This document shows positions 43,976 to 52,263 of a stretch of DNA of 64,000 nt, piece by piece. The notes under the pieces are model-generated. The model was not told where the DNA came from. It did no database searches and saw nothing but the letters and a program-made list of their open reading frames with translations. A program made the translations under genes and the position numbers. The DNA comes from DSPP01 sp964607165 (GTDB lineage Bacteria > Zixibacteria > MSB-5A5 > DSPP01). Location: NCBI GenBank assembly GCA_964607165.1, contig CAZSIT010000004.1, positions 1 through 64,000 on the forward strand. Direction: 5' to 3'. How positions within the stretch are numbered: the stretch's first letter is position 1; each line of letters opens with the position of its first letter.

Positions 43976-45121
43976 TTACGCCTTTTTCAAAATCGACCGC
44001 GAAATGACGATTTTTTGCGCTTCCGAAGTTCCTTCGTAAATTTCAGTCACCCGTGCATCCCGGAAGTAGCGCTCCACGGCGTATTCCTTGACGTAGCCGT
44101 AGCCGCCGTGAATCTGCACCGCTTCGTTGGTCACCCAGTTGGCCATCTCCGAGGCGTACAGCTTGGCCATCGAGACCTCCCCGGCCGAGCTCTCGCCGTT
44201 TTCGCAGAGCGTAGCCGCCTTGTAAACCAAAAGCCGGGCCGCTTCGATTTTGGTGGACATATCTGCCAGTTTAAACTGGGTCGCCTGAAAATTGGCAATC
44301 GGCTGGCCAAAGGCCATCCGTTGCTTCGAATATTTCAGCGCTTCTTCAAAGGCCGCCTGGGCAATTCCGAGCGCCTGGGCTCCGACGCCAACACGGCCAA
44401 TGTTCAAAAGCGAAAAAGCAATCTTCAACCCCTGCCCTTCCTGGCCCAAGAGATTGGCGACCGGAACTTCGGCGTCGGAGAAATAGATTTCTCTCGTATC
44501 CGAGCATTTAATCCCCATCTTCTTTTCGTTTTCTCCTATGCCAAACCCCAAGGTTTCTTTCTCTACCAGCAAAGCTGAAATCCCTTCCCGTCCAAGCTCC
44601 GGCCGGGTTTTGGCGAAAACCACAAAGATTCCGGCCCAAGCGGCGTTGGTGACCCAATTTTTGGTTCCGTTGACGATGTAAACTTCCCCTTTTTTGACCG
44701 CCGTCGATTTCAGCCCGCCCGCGTCCGTCCCGGCGTCCGGCTCGGAAAGCGAATAGGCGCCGATGAGTTCCCCTTGCGCCATCCGGGGCAAATACTTCTT
44801 CTTTTGCTCGTCCGTGCCGTATTTTACAATCGCCTGGGAGGCGAGCGAATTATGCACGGAAAGGGTGATTTCCACTCCGGCGTTCGCTTTGGAGATTTCT
44901 TCCAGCGCTAAAATGTAGGAAAGCGGGTCCAAGCCCAGTCCGCCGTATTCTTCCGGCAAAAGAATACCGAAATATCCCAACTCGGCCATTTCGGTTAAAA
45001 TCTCTTTGGGCATCTGACCCATTTCGTCCCATTCCCGCGCGGTGGAAGTTAGCCGTTTCTCGGCGAATTCCCGCGCCGAATCCCGCATCAAAACCTGTTG
45101 TTCGTTCAACTCAAAATCCAT
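43976..45121 (-). CDS. Acyl-CoA dehydrogenase (butyryl-CoA-like)
   Basis: A 381-aa flavoprotein. Family marks are YSLSEPDAGTDAGG, NWVTNAAWAG, QRMAFGQPIANFQA, QIHGGYGYVKEYAVERYFRDA and IYEGTSEAQ, with catalytic base E363. It is closest in pattern to bacterial short-chain (butyryl-CoA) dehydrogenases that pass electrons to ETF. Together with the hydroxyacyl-CoA dehydrogenase and thiolase upstream it provides three of the four beta-oxidation steps. Confidence 0.92.
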   Translation of the reverse strand: MDFELNEQQVLMRDSAREFAEKRLTSTAREWDEMGQMPKEILTEMAELGYFGILLPEEYGGLGLDPLSYILALEEISKANAGVEITLSVHNSLASQAIVKYGTDEQKKKYLPRMAQGELIGAYSLSEPDAGTDAGGLKSTAVKKGEVYIVNGTKNWVTNAAWAGIFVVFAKTRPELGREGISALLVEKETLGFGIGENEKKMGIKCSDTREIYFSDAEVPVANLLGQEGQGLKIAFSLLNIGRVGVGAQALGIAQAAFEEALKYSKQRMAFGQPIANFQATQFKLADMSTKIEAARLLVYKAATLCENGESSAGEVSMAKLYASEMANWVTNEAVQIHGGYGYVKEYAVERYFRDARVTEIYEGTSEAQKIVISRSILKKA

Positions 45122-45154
45122 TTTTTACTTTGCTCCCACTAAAACGATGTTTTC

Positions 45155-45178
45155 GTAGGGGCACGGCACGCCGTGCCC
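45155..45178. repeat. Short GTAGGGGC palindrome
   Basis: GTAGGGGCACGGCACGCCGT followed by GCCC: GGGCACGGC pairs with GCCGTGCCC. It lies in the 64-nt gap between hbd and the acyl-CoA dehydrogenase. Confidence 0.7.
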
Positions 45179-45185
45179 TCTCCCG

Positions 45186-46049
45186 TCACCGATAATCATA
45201 AAACCCTTTCCCGGTCTTTTTTCCCAAATACCCCGCCTGCACCATTTTTACCAAAAGCGGGCAGGGGCGATATTTCGGGTCCTTAAAACCATCATACAGA
45301 ACTTGCATAATTGCCAGACAAACGTCCAGCCCGATGAAATCCGCCAGGGTCAAAGGCCCCATCGGATGGTTCATTCCTAACTTCATCACGGTGTCAATCG
45401 CTTCTTTGGAGGCCACCCCCTCCATTAAAGCAAAACAGGCCTCGTTTATCATCGGCATCAGAATTCGATTCGAGACGAAGCCAGGGTAATCGCTAACCTC
45501 CACCGGGACTTTTCCTAATTTTTCTGAAATCGTTTTGACCGTGGCGAAGGTCTCATCCGTCGTTTGTGCCCCGCGCACCAACTCCACCAATTTCATCACC
45601 GGCACCGGGTTCATAAAATGCATCCCGATAACCTGCCCCGGCCTTCTGGTGGAAGCGGCGATGGCGGTGATGGGAAGCGAGGAGGTGTTGGAGGCCAGAA
45701 TCGTCTCTGCCGGGCAATGCTTGTCCAGAGCCGCAAAGACCTCTTTTTTGACGCCAAAGTCTTCGTTCACCGCTTCCACGACAAGCTGACAAGCGGACGT
45801 TCCATCCAGAGAAATTGCCGGTGAAATATTGGCCAGAGCCTTATCCTTTTGTTCCACCGTTATTACCTGTTTGGAAAATTGCCTTTCCAAATTGTTTTTG
45901 ATAGTGGCCAATCCTCGGTCAAGAAATTCTTTTTTGGCATCCACCAGAACCACCGGCCAGCCAGAGAGGGCAAATACGTGGGCAATCCCGTTCCCCATCG
46001 TCCCGGCGCCAATCACGCCGACTTTTTTTATTGCCTCTATCCCTGCCAA
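45186..46049 (-). CDS. hbd: 3-hydroxybutyryl-CoA dehydrogenase
   Basis: A 287-aa NAD-dependent dehydrogenase. The Rossmann motif is VGVIGAGTMGNGIAHVFA, followed by LVVEAVNEDFGVKKEVF, ASNTSSLPIT, IGMHFMNPVPVM and the C-terminal NHPMGPLTLADFIGLD. It interconverts acetoacetyl-CoA and 3-hydroxybutyryl-CoA. The start is a TTG (46049). Next to CoA-transferase and thiolase genes it could link acetoacetyl-CoA to butyryl-CoA metabolism. Confidence 0.94.
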   Translation of the reverse strand: MAGIEAIKKVGVIGAGTMGNGIAHVFALSGWPVVLVDAKKEFLDRGLATIKNNLERQFSKQVITVEQKDKALANISPAISLDGTSACQLVVEAVNEDFGVKKEVFAALDKHCPAETILASNTSSLPITAIAASTRRPGQVIGMHFMNPVPVMKLVELVRGAQTTDETFATVKTISEKLGKVPVEVSDYPGFVSNRILMPMINEACFALMEGVASKEAIDTVMKLGMNHPMGPLTLADFIGLDVCLAIMQVLYDGFKDPKYRPCPLLVKMVQAGYLGKKTGKGFYDYR

Positions 46050-46074
46050 ATTGTAATCTTTCTTTTGCGATTCG

Positions 46075-46127
46075 GTAAGGGCGAGGCACTTGTGGTGAGC
46101 GCAGTCGAATCCATGCCTCGCCCCTAC
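46075..46127. repeat. GTAAGGGCGAGGCA palindrome with GTCGAA core
   Basis: GTAAGGGCGAGGCA (46075-46088) and TGCCTCGCCCCTAC (46114-46127) surround CTTGTGGTGAGCGCAGTCGA, linking the GTAGGGGC arms with the GAGCG-AGTCGAA core also found in hutH. Confidence 0.8.
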
Positions 46128-46143
46128 AAAAAAACCACGTCGC

Positions 46144-47337
46144 TTACATCATCTCAATCGACATCGCTACCGCATTCCCGCCACCGAGGCAGAGCGAGGC
46201 CAGACCTTTCTTCAGCCCTCGGTCTTGAAGCGAGTAAATCAAGGTCGCCAAAATTCGCGCCCCGGAAGCGCCGATGGGATGCCCCAAGGCAATCGCCCCG
46301 CCGTGCACGTTCAATTTTTTCCAATCCCAACCTAATTCTTTACCATCGGCCAGAACCTGCGCCGCAAACGCTTCGTTGGTCTCCATCAAATCCCAGTAAT
46401 TGATGTCCACCCCCATCTGTTTCATCAGCTTGCGCACGGCGTAAATCGGGGCGTAAAACAAAAGCTCCGGGTCGGTACCCGCCGAAGCATACCCGGTGAT
46501 TTTGGCCAACGGCTTCAGTCCGTTCTTCTCTGCATATTCAAGAGAGGAAACCACGACCGCTGCCGCGCCGTCATTTAATCCCGGCGCATTTCCCGCCGTC
46601 ACTGTGCCGTCCTTTTGAAACGCCGGCCGCAGCTTGGCCAGTTTTTCCATTGAACTATCCGGCCGGATGCATTCATCTTTTTCAAATTTCAAAGGCTCCC
46701 CCTTTTTCTGCGGAATTTCCACCGCCACGATTTCCTTGGAAAACTTGCAGCTCTTCTGCGCCGCCGCCGCCTTCATTTGCGACTGGCAGGCGAATTCATC
46801 CTGCTCCTGGCGGGAAATGTTCGACTTTTTGGCCGTCAACTCGGCGGCGTTCCCCATATGGAAATTGTTGAATGAATCCCAGAGGCCGTCCAAAATCATC
46901 GTGTCTTTCATTTCCCGATGGCCGAATTTCAAACCGCTCTTCGCTCCATGCAGCACGTACGGTGTGCTGGACATCGATTCCATTCCTCCGGCGACGATAA
47001 GCTGCTCATCCCCCGCCTTGATGGCCTGTGCCGCCAGCATCACCGCCTTCAGGCCGGAACCGCAAACTTTGTTGATGGTCATTGCCGGAACGGAAGTCGG
47101 CAGGCCGCTGTGCACCGCCGCCTGTCTTCCCGGCGCCTGGCCTTCTCCGGCCTGTATGACGTTCCCCATTATCACTTCATCAATCTCTTCCGGTTTGGGA
47201 ATGCCTGCTCGCTTGACCGCTTCCCGAATGACGATGGCGCCCAGTTGGGGAGCCGTGTAGTTGGAAAGTCCGCCCAAGAAATTGCCGATGGCCGTCCGGC
47301 AAGCTGAAAGAATTACCGGAAACCTCGTTTTATCCGT
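46144..47337 (-). CDS. Acetyl-CoA acetyltransferase (thiolase)
   Basis: A 397-aa thiolase. Acyl-accepting C93 lies in NKVCGSGLKAV, and H353 (GGAIALGHPIGASG) and C383 (LCLGGGNA) complete the active site. In this cluster it most likely cleaves acetoacetyl-CoA to two acetyl-CoA; the reverse synthesis is also possible. The frame begins at 47361, but ATG 47337 has a GGGAGG at proper distance and starts at MTDKTRFPVI. Confidence 0.94.
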   Translation of the reverse strand, partial: TDKTRFPVILSACRTAIGNFLGGLSNYTAPQLGAIVIREAVKRAGIPKPEEIDEVIMGNVIQAGEGQAPGRQAAVHSGLPTSVPAMTINKVCGSGLKAVMLAAQAIKAGDEQLIVAGGMESMSSTPYVLHGAKSGLKFGHREMKDTMILDGLWDSFNNFHMGNAAELTAKKSNISRQEQDEFACQSQMKAAAAQKSCKFSKEIVAVEIPQKKGEPLKFEKDECIRPDSSMEKLAKLRPAFQKDGTVTAGNAPGLNDGAAAVVVSSLEYAEKNGLKPLAKITGYASAGTDPELLFYAPIYAVRKLMKQMGVDINYWDLMETNEAFAAQVLADGKELGWDWKKLNVHGGAIALGHPIGASGARILATLIYSLQDRGLKKGLASLCLGGGNAVAMSIEMM

Positions 47338-47383
47338 CATAAAAACCTCCCGACTCTCCATATCATCTCAAAATTCCCTATTT

Positions 47384-47523
47384 TGTCATTCCGAACATAG
47401 TGCCTGTCCGAGCCGAAGCTCGGATTCGGCCAGGGAGGAATCTGGGTGGAAGTGAGCGGTGAAAACCCCACCACCCTTCCCAGATGCTTCCCTGGCCGGG
47501 CAGGCACTTCGTTCAGCATGACA
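47384..47523. repeat. TGTCATTC-family palindromic repeat, 140 nt
   Basis: Long imperfect inverted arms: TGTCATTCCGAACATAGTGC...GAGGAATCTGGG on the left and CCCAGATGCTTCCC...GTTCAGCATGACA on the right, around a 30-nt centre. The same end motifs flank the GIY-YIG gene at 51864-52345. Confidence 0.85.
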
Positions 47524-47536
47524 TCTTTCTTCATTT

Positions 47537-48199
47537 TCAATAAGCGCCGATTCTGACGTTGTTCTTTACAAACAATTTCGCCTCCGTCGCTTTTTTTACA
47601 TCGTCCACAGAGACACCCTCGGCCGTTTCCAACAAAAGCAGTCCTTCCGGCGTAACGTCCATAACGGCTAAATCGGTGATAATCCGGTGCACCACTTTTT
47701 TGCCGGTAAACGGCAAGGTGCATTTTTTCAAAACTTTCGACGAGCCGTCCTTGGCGCAGTGCTGCATCGTAACGACCACCCGCTTGGCGCCCGCCACCAA
47801 ATCCATCGCCCCGCCCATCCCTTTCACCATTTTTCCCGGAATCATCCAGTTGGCCAAATTCCCCTCTTCGTCCACTTCCATTGCGCCCAAAATCGTTAAG
47901 TCAATATGCCCGCCCCGAATCATCGCAAATGAATCAACGGAGGAAAAATAGGCGGCGCCCGGAGTTTCCGTAATGGTTTGCTTGCCGGCGTTAATCAAAT
48001 CCGGGTCTTCCTCTCCTTCGTATGGAAACGGCCCGATGCCCAAAAGCCCGTTTTCCGACTGAAGAACTATGTCCATCCCGGGCGGAATGTAATTCGCCAC
48101 CAGAGTCGGCATACCGATGCCCAAGTTGACGTAAAAACCGTCCCGCAGTTCCTTAGCGGCTCTTTGGATTAGTCGTTCTTTGCTCGATACGCTTTTCAT
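47537..48199 (-). CDS. 3-oxoacid CoA-transferase subunit B
   Basis: A 220-aa beta subunit. LGIGMPTLVANY and the catalytic glutamate E49 in LQSENGLLGIGP are present, with GGHIDLTILGAMEVD and AKRVVVTMQH. The subunit pair transfers CoA from succinyl-CoA or acetyl-CoA to acetoacetate. It overlaps the A subunit by 47 nt, a longer overlap than usual, and no better internal start exists. Confidence 0.94.
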   Translation of the reverse strand: MKSVSSKERLIQRAAKELRDGFYVNLGIGMPTLVANYIPPGMDIVLQSENGLLGIGPFPYEGEEDPDLINAGKQTITETPGAAYFSSVDSFAMIRGGHIDLTILGAMEVDEEGNLANWMIPGKMVKGMGGAMDLVAGAKRVVVTMQHCAKDGSSKVLKKCTLPFTGKKVVHRIITDLAVMDVTPEGLLLLETAEGVSVDDVKKATEAKLFVKNNVRIGAY

Positions 48200-48860
48200 A
48201 TTTTTCGCCTTGCAAAATCAAATCAACATAGACCCCCGGCGTATGCACACCGTCCGGGTCAATCTGGCCGATTTCAACTAATTCTTCTACTTCCGCAATG
48301 GTAAAATCCGCCGCCGTTGCCATCATCGGGTTAAAATTCCGCGATGTTCTTCGATAAATAAGATTCCCGGCTTTATCCCCTCGATACGCTTTTATCAAAG
48401 CCAAATCCGCCCGTAAACCTTTCTCCATCACATATTCTTTACCGTCAAAAACACGTGTCTCTTTTCCGTCAGCAATCACGGTTCCCACCCCCGCTGGAGT
48501 AAAGAACGCCGGAATCCCGGCGCCACCCGCCCGAATCCGCTCGGCGAATGTTCCTTGCGGCACAAATTCCAATTCCAAAATTCCATCCAAAAACTGTTTT
48601 TCGAACGTGGCATTTTCCCCCACATAAGTGGAGACCATTTTTTTAATCTGTCGGGTTTGCAAAAGCAGCCCCAAGCCGAAATCATCCACCCCGGCATTAT
48701 TGGAAATGGCCGTCAAATTTTTGACTCCCGAATCCCTCAAAGCCACTATCAAGTTCTCCGGAATGCCGCACAAGCCAAATCCCCCAACCATAATGGTCAT
48801 TCCATCCCGGACTTTGGCCCGTTTCAACGCTTCTTTCGCCGAACCAACGACTTTATTCAT
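48153..48860 (-). CDS. 3-oxoacid CoA-transferase subunit A
   Basis: A 235-aa alpha subunit with the CoA-binding GGFGLCGIPENLI, SNNAGVDDFGLG, YVGENATFEKQFLDG and PAFFTPAGVGT. It is first of the acetoacetate-using genes downstream of HMG-CoA lyase, whose product is acetoacetate, so pathway order and gene order agree. Confidence 0.94.
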   Translation of the reverse strand: MNKVVGSAKEALKRAKVRDGMTIMVGGFGLCGIPENLIVALRDSGVKNLTAISNNAGVDDFGLGLLLQTRQIKKMVSTYVGENATFEKQFLDGILELEFVPQGTFAERIRAGGAGIPAFFTPAGVGTVIADGKETRVFDGKEYVMEKGLRADLALIKAYRGDKAGNLIYRRTSRNFNPMMATAADFTIAEVEELVEIGQIDPDGVHTPGVYVDLILQGEKYEKRIEQRTTNPKSR

Positions 48861-48930
48861 AACCTATCGAATTTAAGCTTTTGCTGTTCGCCTTGCAAGT
48901 TGCAGGATTTTGACCATCTTTTTTCCACCG

Positions 48931-48985
48931 GCGTAGCGGAGGTCTTTAGACCTCCAGAGTGGAAACCTAAAGGTTTCCGCTACGC
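48931..48985. repeat. GCGTAGCGGA palindrome overlapping a gene end
   Basis: GCGTAGCGGA (48931-48940) and TCCGCTACGC (48976-48985) are the outer arms; GGAGGTCTTTAGACCTCC and GGAAACCTAAAGGTTTCC are internal hairpins. It encodes the final residues RSGNL and the stop of the HMG-CoA lyase gene. Confidence 0.85.
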
Positions 48986-49869
48986 TCTGCTAAAAGTGCC
49001 TGATACGCCTTTGACCTCGGCGGGCGGCCTAAAAAATCGATGACTATTTTGCTGGCTTTGGCGACATCCATTGCATCCAGTCCCGTTTGGAATCCCAAAC
49101 TTTCCGCCAGAAGCGTCAACTCTTCCGTAGCCACGTTTCCCGCAGCTCCGGGAGCATACGGGCAACCGCCCAAACCGCCGGCGCTCGAATCAAAATTTCT
49201 ATATCCCATTTGAACAGCCTTCAAAACATTAGCCACCGCCAGCCCGCGTGTGTCGTGAAAATGCAAAGCCAGCTTTTCTTTGGGAAATTCATCCATTTGT
49301 GATAAAACTACCTCCACCGTCTTTGGCGAAGCAATTCCTATTGTATCTCCCAAAGACACCTCAAAACACCCCACATCGAGAAGCGCTTTTGTGACTCGCT
49401 TGGTCACGTCTATCCATACCGGCCCTTCATACGGACAACCCCAGACGACCGAGACGTAGCCGCGAACTTTCATTCCTTCGGCCAGGGCTTTGCGGGCAAC
49501 CCGTTCAAAGGTTTTAAGCGATTCGTCGATGCTCATACCTATATTTTTTCTGACAAACGTCTCCGAAGCTCCCGTAAAAATCGCAATCGCCCGGACGCCG
49601 GAGGCCAATGCCCGCTCCAATCCTTTCTCATTTGGGACAAGGAAAAACGCCGTAGCATTTCCCAATTCAATCCCCTTTAAAATTTCTTCCGAGTCGGCCA
49701 TTTGCGGAATCCGGTCATCCCGCACAAAAGCCCCGGCTTCGAATTCGCAAACCCCCGCTTTCAAAAGCCGTTGAATAAATTTCCTTTTAATATCCATTGG
49801 CACCGGCTTGGCCTCGTTCTGCAGCCCATCCCGCGGCCCCACTTCAACAATCCTTAATTTCTCATTCAT
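48967..49869 (-). CDS. liuE: Hydroxymethylglutaryl-CoA lyase
   Basis: A 300-aa TIM-barrel lyase splitting HMG-CoA to acetyl-CoA and acetoacetate, the last specific step of leucine breakdown. GPRDGLQNE (11-19), HFHDTRGLAVAN (from 203) and the catalytic C236 loop GGLGGCPYAPGAAGN are present. It overlaps the biotin carrier gene by 4 nt. The last five residues are contributed by a palindromic repeat. Confidence 0.95.
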   Translation of the reverse strand: MNEKLRIVEVGPRDGLQNEAKPVPMDIKRKFIQRLLKAGVCEFEAGAFVRDDRIPQMADSEEILKGIELGNATAFFLVPNEKGLERALASGVRAIAIFTGASETFVRKNIGMSIDESLKTFERVARKALAEGMKVRGYVSVVWGCPYEGPVWIDVTKRVTKALLDVGCFEVSLGDTIGIASPKTVEVVLSQMDEFPKEKLALHFHDTRGLAVANVLKAVQMGYRNFDSSAGGLGGCPYAPGAAGNVATEELTLLAESLGFQTGLDAMDVAKASKIVIDFLGRPPRSKAYQALLAERSGNL

Positions 49870-50333
49870 TGATGATTATTCGTGTACTTAAAAAACGGCC
49901 GCCCTTTTTCCAAAACTTCTCCCTCTTTCACTAACACTTCCTCGATGTAGATTTTCTCCGGCGCGCGGAAGGCAAACTCCATCTTCATCGCTTCCAAAAC
50001 GACTAACTTTTCCCCCGGCTCAACCCAGCGTTTTGGTTCGACCAGAAGCTTGACAACCCGACCGGGGAACGTAGCGGTCATAGCAGTCTGCTCCACACCG
50101 CCGCCGGTAGCTGCGTTGCGCCCCTGCTCAACGATTTCCAGAACCCCCTGCATTTCCGGCGTTGAAACGAAAATCTGTTTCCCCCGGCGAAGCACTTTTC
50201 CTTTCACCGTTGAGGACGGCAGCTTGAATCCCCGGCCTTCAAGTAACACTTCAACCTCTTTGGAGCTTTGCTTTAGCTCCACCCCAACGCTCTTTCCATC
50301 CGGCAGAACAACCGAGAACTTTCTGGCACTCAT
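49866..50333 (-). CDS. Biotin carboxyl carrier protein of the acyl-CoA carboxylase
   Basis: A 155-aa biotinyl protein. The C-terminal lipoyl/biotinyl fold (about 85-152) carries the biotinylation lysine K117 in EAMKM. The N-terminal part (about 1-75) resembles the small barrel that joins carboxylase and carrier in single-chain alpha subunits. Here carboxylase and carrier are two genes with a 4-nt overlap, so the usual about 660-aa methylcrotonyl-CoA carboxylase alpha chain is split. Confidence 0.9.
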   Translation of the reverse strand: MSARKFSVVLPDGKSVGVELKQSSKEVEVLLEGRGFKLPSSTVKGKVLRRGKQIFVSTPEMQGVLEIVEQGRNAATGGGVEQTAMTATFPGRVVKLLVEPKRWVEPGEKLVVLEAMKMEFAFRAPEKIYIEEVLVKEGEVLEKGRPFFKYTNNHQ

Positions 50334-51817
50334 AGATACTCCCGACCTAATTGAAGCTCTCCAAATACCGAACCGGTTTTGCGTGCAGCCGTGTTCCCAT
50401 TTGAAGTGATTGCAGGCGAACTGAAAGCTTCTGCCAGAATCTGCGCCAGCTTTTCTTCCGGCCAGTTCAAACCGACGCCGTCAAATTCCTCCTGCACAAA
50501 ATGCGTGTGATAATCCCCTTCGACAAATTTGGGATGCTGCAAAATGGCAACCAAAAAATCGCGATTGGTCATCGGCCCGACAATTACCGTTTCCTGGAGG
50601 GCAGTCACCAGCTTTCTAAGCGCTTCTTCCCTGGTTGGAGCCCAGGCGATGATTTTGGCAATCAAGGGGTCGTAATTGGGAGAGATGAAACCCGAAGCCC
50701 CCACACCGGTTTCAACCCGCACTCCTTTTATTCGCGGAAAGCTCAACTCAAAAACACGCCCCGGCTGGGGGGTAAAACCTTGATACGGATTCTCGGCATA
50801 GAGCCGCGCCTCGATAGCCGAACCTTTGGGATGCAAATCCCCAAACCACAAGCATTCTCCCAAAGCCACCCGCAACTGCCATTGGACAATGTCAATTCCA
50901 TACCGCTCTTCTGTAATTGGATGCTCTACTTGAAGTCGGGTGTTAACTTCGAGAAAATAGGGCTGGCTTTTGGAGTTGAAAATAAACTCGACCGTCCCGG
51001 CGTTAAAGTAACCTGCTTCCTGTAGAAGCCGAACGGCGTAATCCTCCAGATATTTTCTCTGTACTTCTGACAACAAAGGCGAAGGCGTTTCTTCGATTAT
51101 TTTCTGATGCCGGCGCTGAATCGAACAATCCCGTTCGCCCAAGGCGGCCAGCTTACCGTTTTTATCTCCCATCACTTGGACTTCGATATGTCTGGCGGGA
51201 CTAACTAGTCGCTCAACGAAGACCGTCGCGTCGCCAAAAGCCGTTTGCGCCTCACGCTGCGCGGAACGAACGGCTTCGGCAAATTCTTTTTGCTCGAAAA
51301 CTTTGCGCATTCCCCGCCCGCCACCTCCTGCCGCAGCCTTGACCAAAAGTGGCAAGCCGATTTCTTCCGCAGCTTTATCCAACTCCTTTGGCGATATTCC
51401 CTTTTGAAAAGTGACAAACGGAACGGTCGGAATTTTCAGTTTTTGGCAAAGCTCCTTTGCCCGCACCTTGGAAGAAAGCAGCTCCATCGCTTTGGGTGGG
51501 GGGCCAACCCATTCCATCCCGGCTTCGATTACCGCTCGGGCAAACTCTTTGTTTTCACTTAAAAATCCGTAACCCGGATGAACCAAATCGGCCTTATTTT
51601 CTTTGGCCAACCGAACAAGTTTTGGAATGGAAAGATATGTTTCAGAAAGATTCTTCCCCTCGAGAGGGCAGACCAAATCCGCTTCCTGTGCCGCAACGGA
51701 ATTCAAATCATCTTCCGCCGCCGGCAGAATGGTGAAAAACCCCAGCTCCCGTGCCGCCTGGATAATGCGGACGGCAATTTCCCCCCGGTTGGCGACAAAG
51801 AGACGTTTAGTTGACAT
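50330..51817 (-). CDS. liuD: Biotin carboxylase subunit (methylcrotonyl-CoA carboxylase alpha, carboxylase part)
   Basis: A 495-aa ATP-grasp enzyme that carboxylates biotin using bicarbonate and ATP. FVANRGEIAVRII is at the N-terminus, the ATP loop KAAAGGGGRGMRK, ERDCSIQRRHQKIIEE, FLEVNTRLQVEHPITE and the C-terminal biotin carboxylase domain follow. The frame reaches 51859; ATG 51817 (or 51823) with a GGAAG ahead is preferred. The substrate is inferred from the beta subunit and lyase neighbours. The GIY-YIG repeat unit separates it from liuC. Confidence 0.92.
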   Translation of the reverse strand: MSTKRLFVANRGEIAVRIIQAARELGFFTILPAAEDDLNSVAAQEADLVCPLEGKNLSETYLSIPKLVRLAKENKADLVHPGYGFLSENKEFARAVIEAGMEWVGPPPKAMELLSSKVRAKELCQKLKIPTVPFVTFQKGISPKELDKAAEEIGLPLLVKAAAGGGGRGMRKVFEQKEFAEAVRSAQREAQTAFGDATVFVERLVSPARHIEVQVMGDKNGKLAALGERDCSIQRRHQKIIEETPSPLLSEVQRKYLEDYAVRLLQEAGYFNAGTVEFIFNSKSQPYFLEVNTRLQVEHPITEERYGIDIVQWQLRVALGECLWFGDLHPKGSAIEARLYAENPYQGFTPQPGRVFELSFPRIKGVRVETGVGASGFISPNYDPLIAKIIAWAPTREEALRKLVTALQETVIVGPMTNRDFLVAILQHPKFVEGDYHTHFVQEEFDGVGLNWPEEKLAQILAEAFSSPAITSNGNTAARKTGSVFGELQLGREYL

Positions 51818-51863
51818 CAACATTCTTCCGTTTGGTCGCTCTCGTTTGACCCAACCCACACCA

Positions 51864-51954
51864 CCCAGATGCTTCGCTCACGCTCAGCATGACATAGGGG
51901 AAAATTCAAAACAAATGGCATAATTTGTCATTCCGAGCGTAGCGAAGAATCTCG
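51864..51954. repeat. TGTCATTC-family palindrome, left of the GIY-YIG gene
   Basis: CCAGATGCTTCGCTCACGCT (starting 51865) continuing to CAGCATGACA, a 31-nt spacer, then TGTCATTCCGAGCGTAGCGA continuing to AGAATCTCG (ending 51954). The two halves are imperfect inverted copies. It contains the nuclease stop codon. Confidence 0.85.
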
Positions 51955-52242
51955 TCTTTCATACCAGTCGGCACTCAGGTCTTCCCAATTCGGATTGACC
52001 GATTCAATCAAACCAATTTTCTTCGCCCGTAGCCAGCCTTTGATTTGTTTCTCTCGATTTATGGCGGCCATAATATCGGGGCCGTTCTCAAAATAAACGA
52101 GTTGCGCCAACCGGTACTTCTTTGTAAATCCAGGAACAAGCTGTTGCTTATGTTCGTATACCCGCCTTTCAAGATTATTACTCACTCCAGTGTAAAGAGT
52201 CTTGGACTTGTTGCTCATAATGTAAACGTAATACTGCCTCAC
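51928..52242 (-). CDS. GIY-YIG (URI-type) endonuclease family protein
   Basis: A 104-aa single-domain nuclease. The GIY-YIG pair is seen as YYVYIM and LYTGVS, followed by LERRVYEHK with the catalytic arginine and NREKQIKGWLR with the metal-binding glutamate. The start is GTG 52242. The C-terminal RDSSLRSE and the stop are encoded by the flanking palindromic repeat. Homing and repair nucleases share this fold; the repeat bracket suggests a role in moving or copying the repeat. Confidence 0.92.
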   Translation of the reverse strand: MRQYYVYIMSNKSKTLYTGVSNNLERRVYEHKQQLVPGFTKKYRLAQLVYFENGPDIMAAINREKQIKGWLRAKKIGLIESVNPNWEDLSADWYERRDSSLRSE

Positions 52243-52263
52243 TCCGGTTTACCCTTCCCCTCT

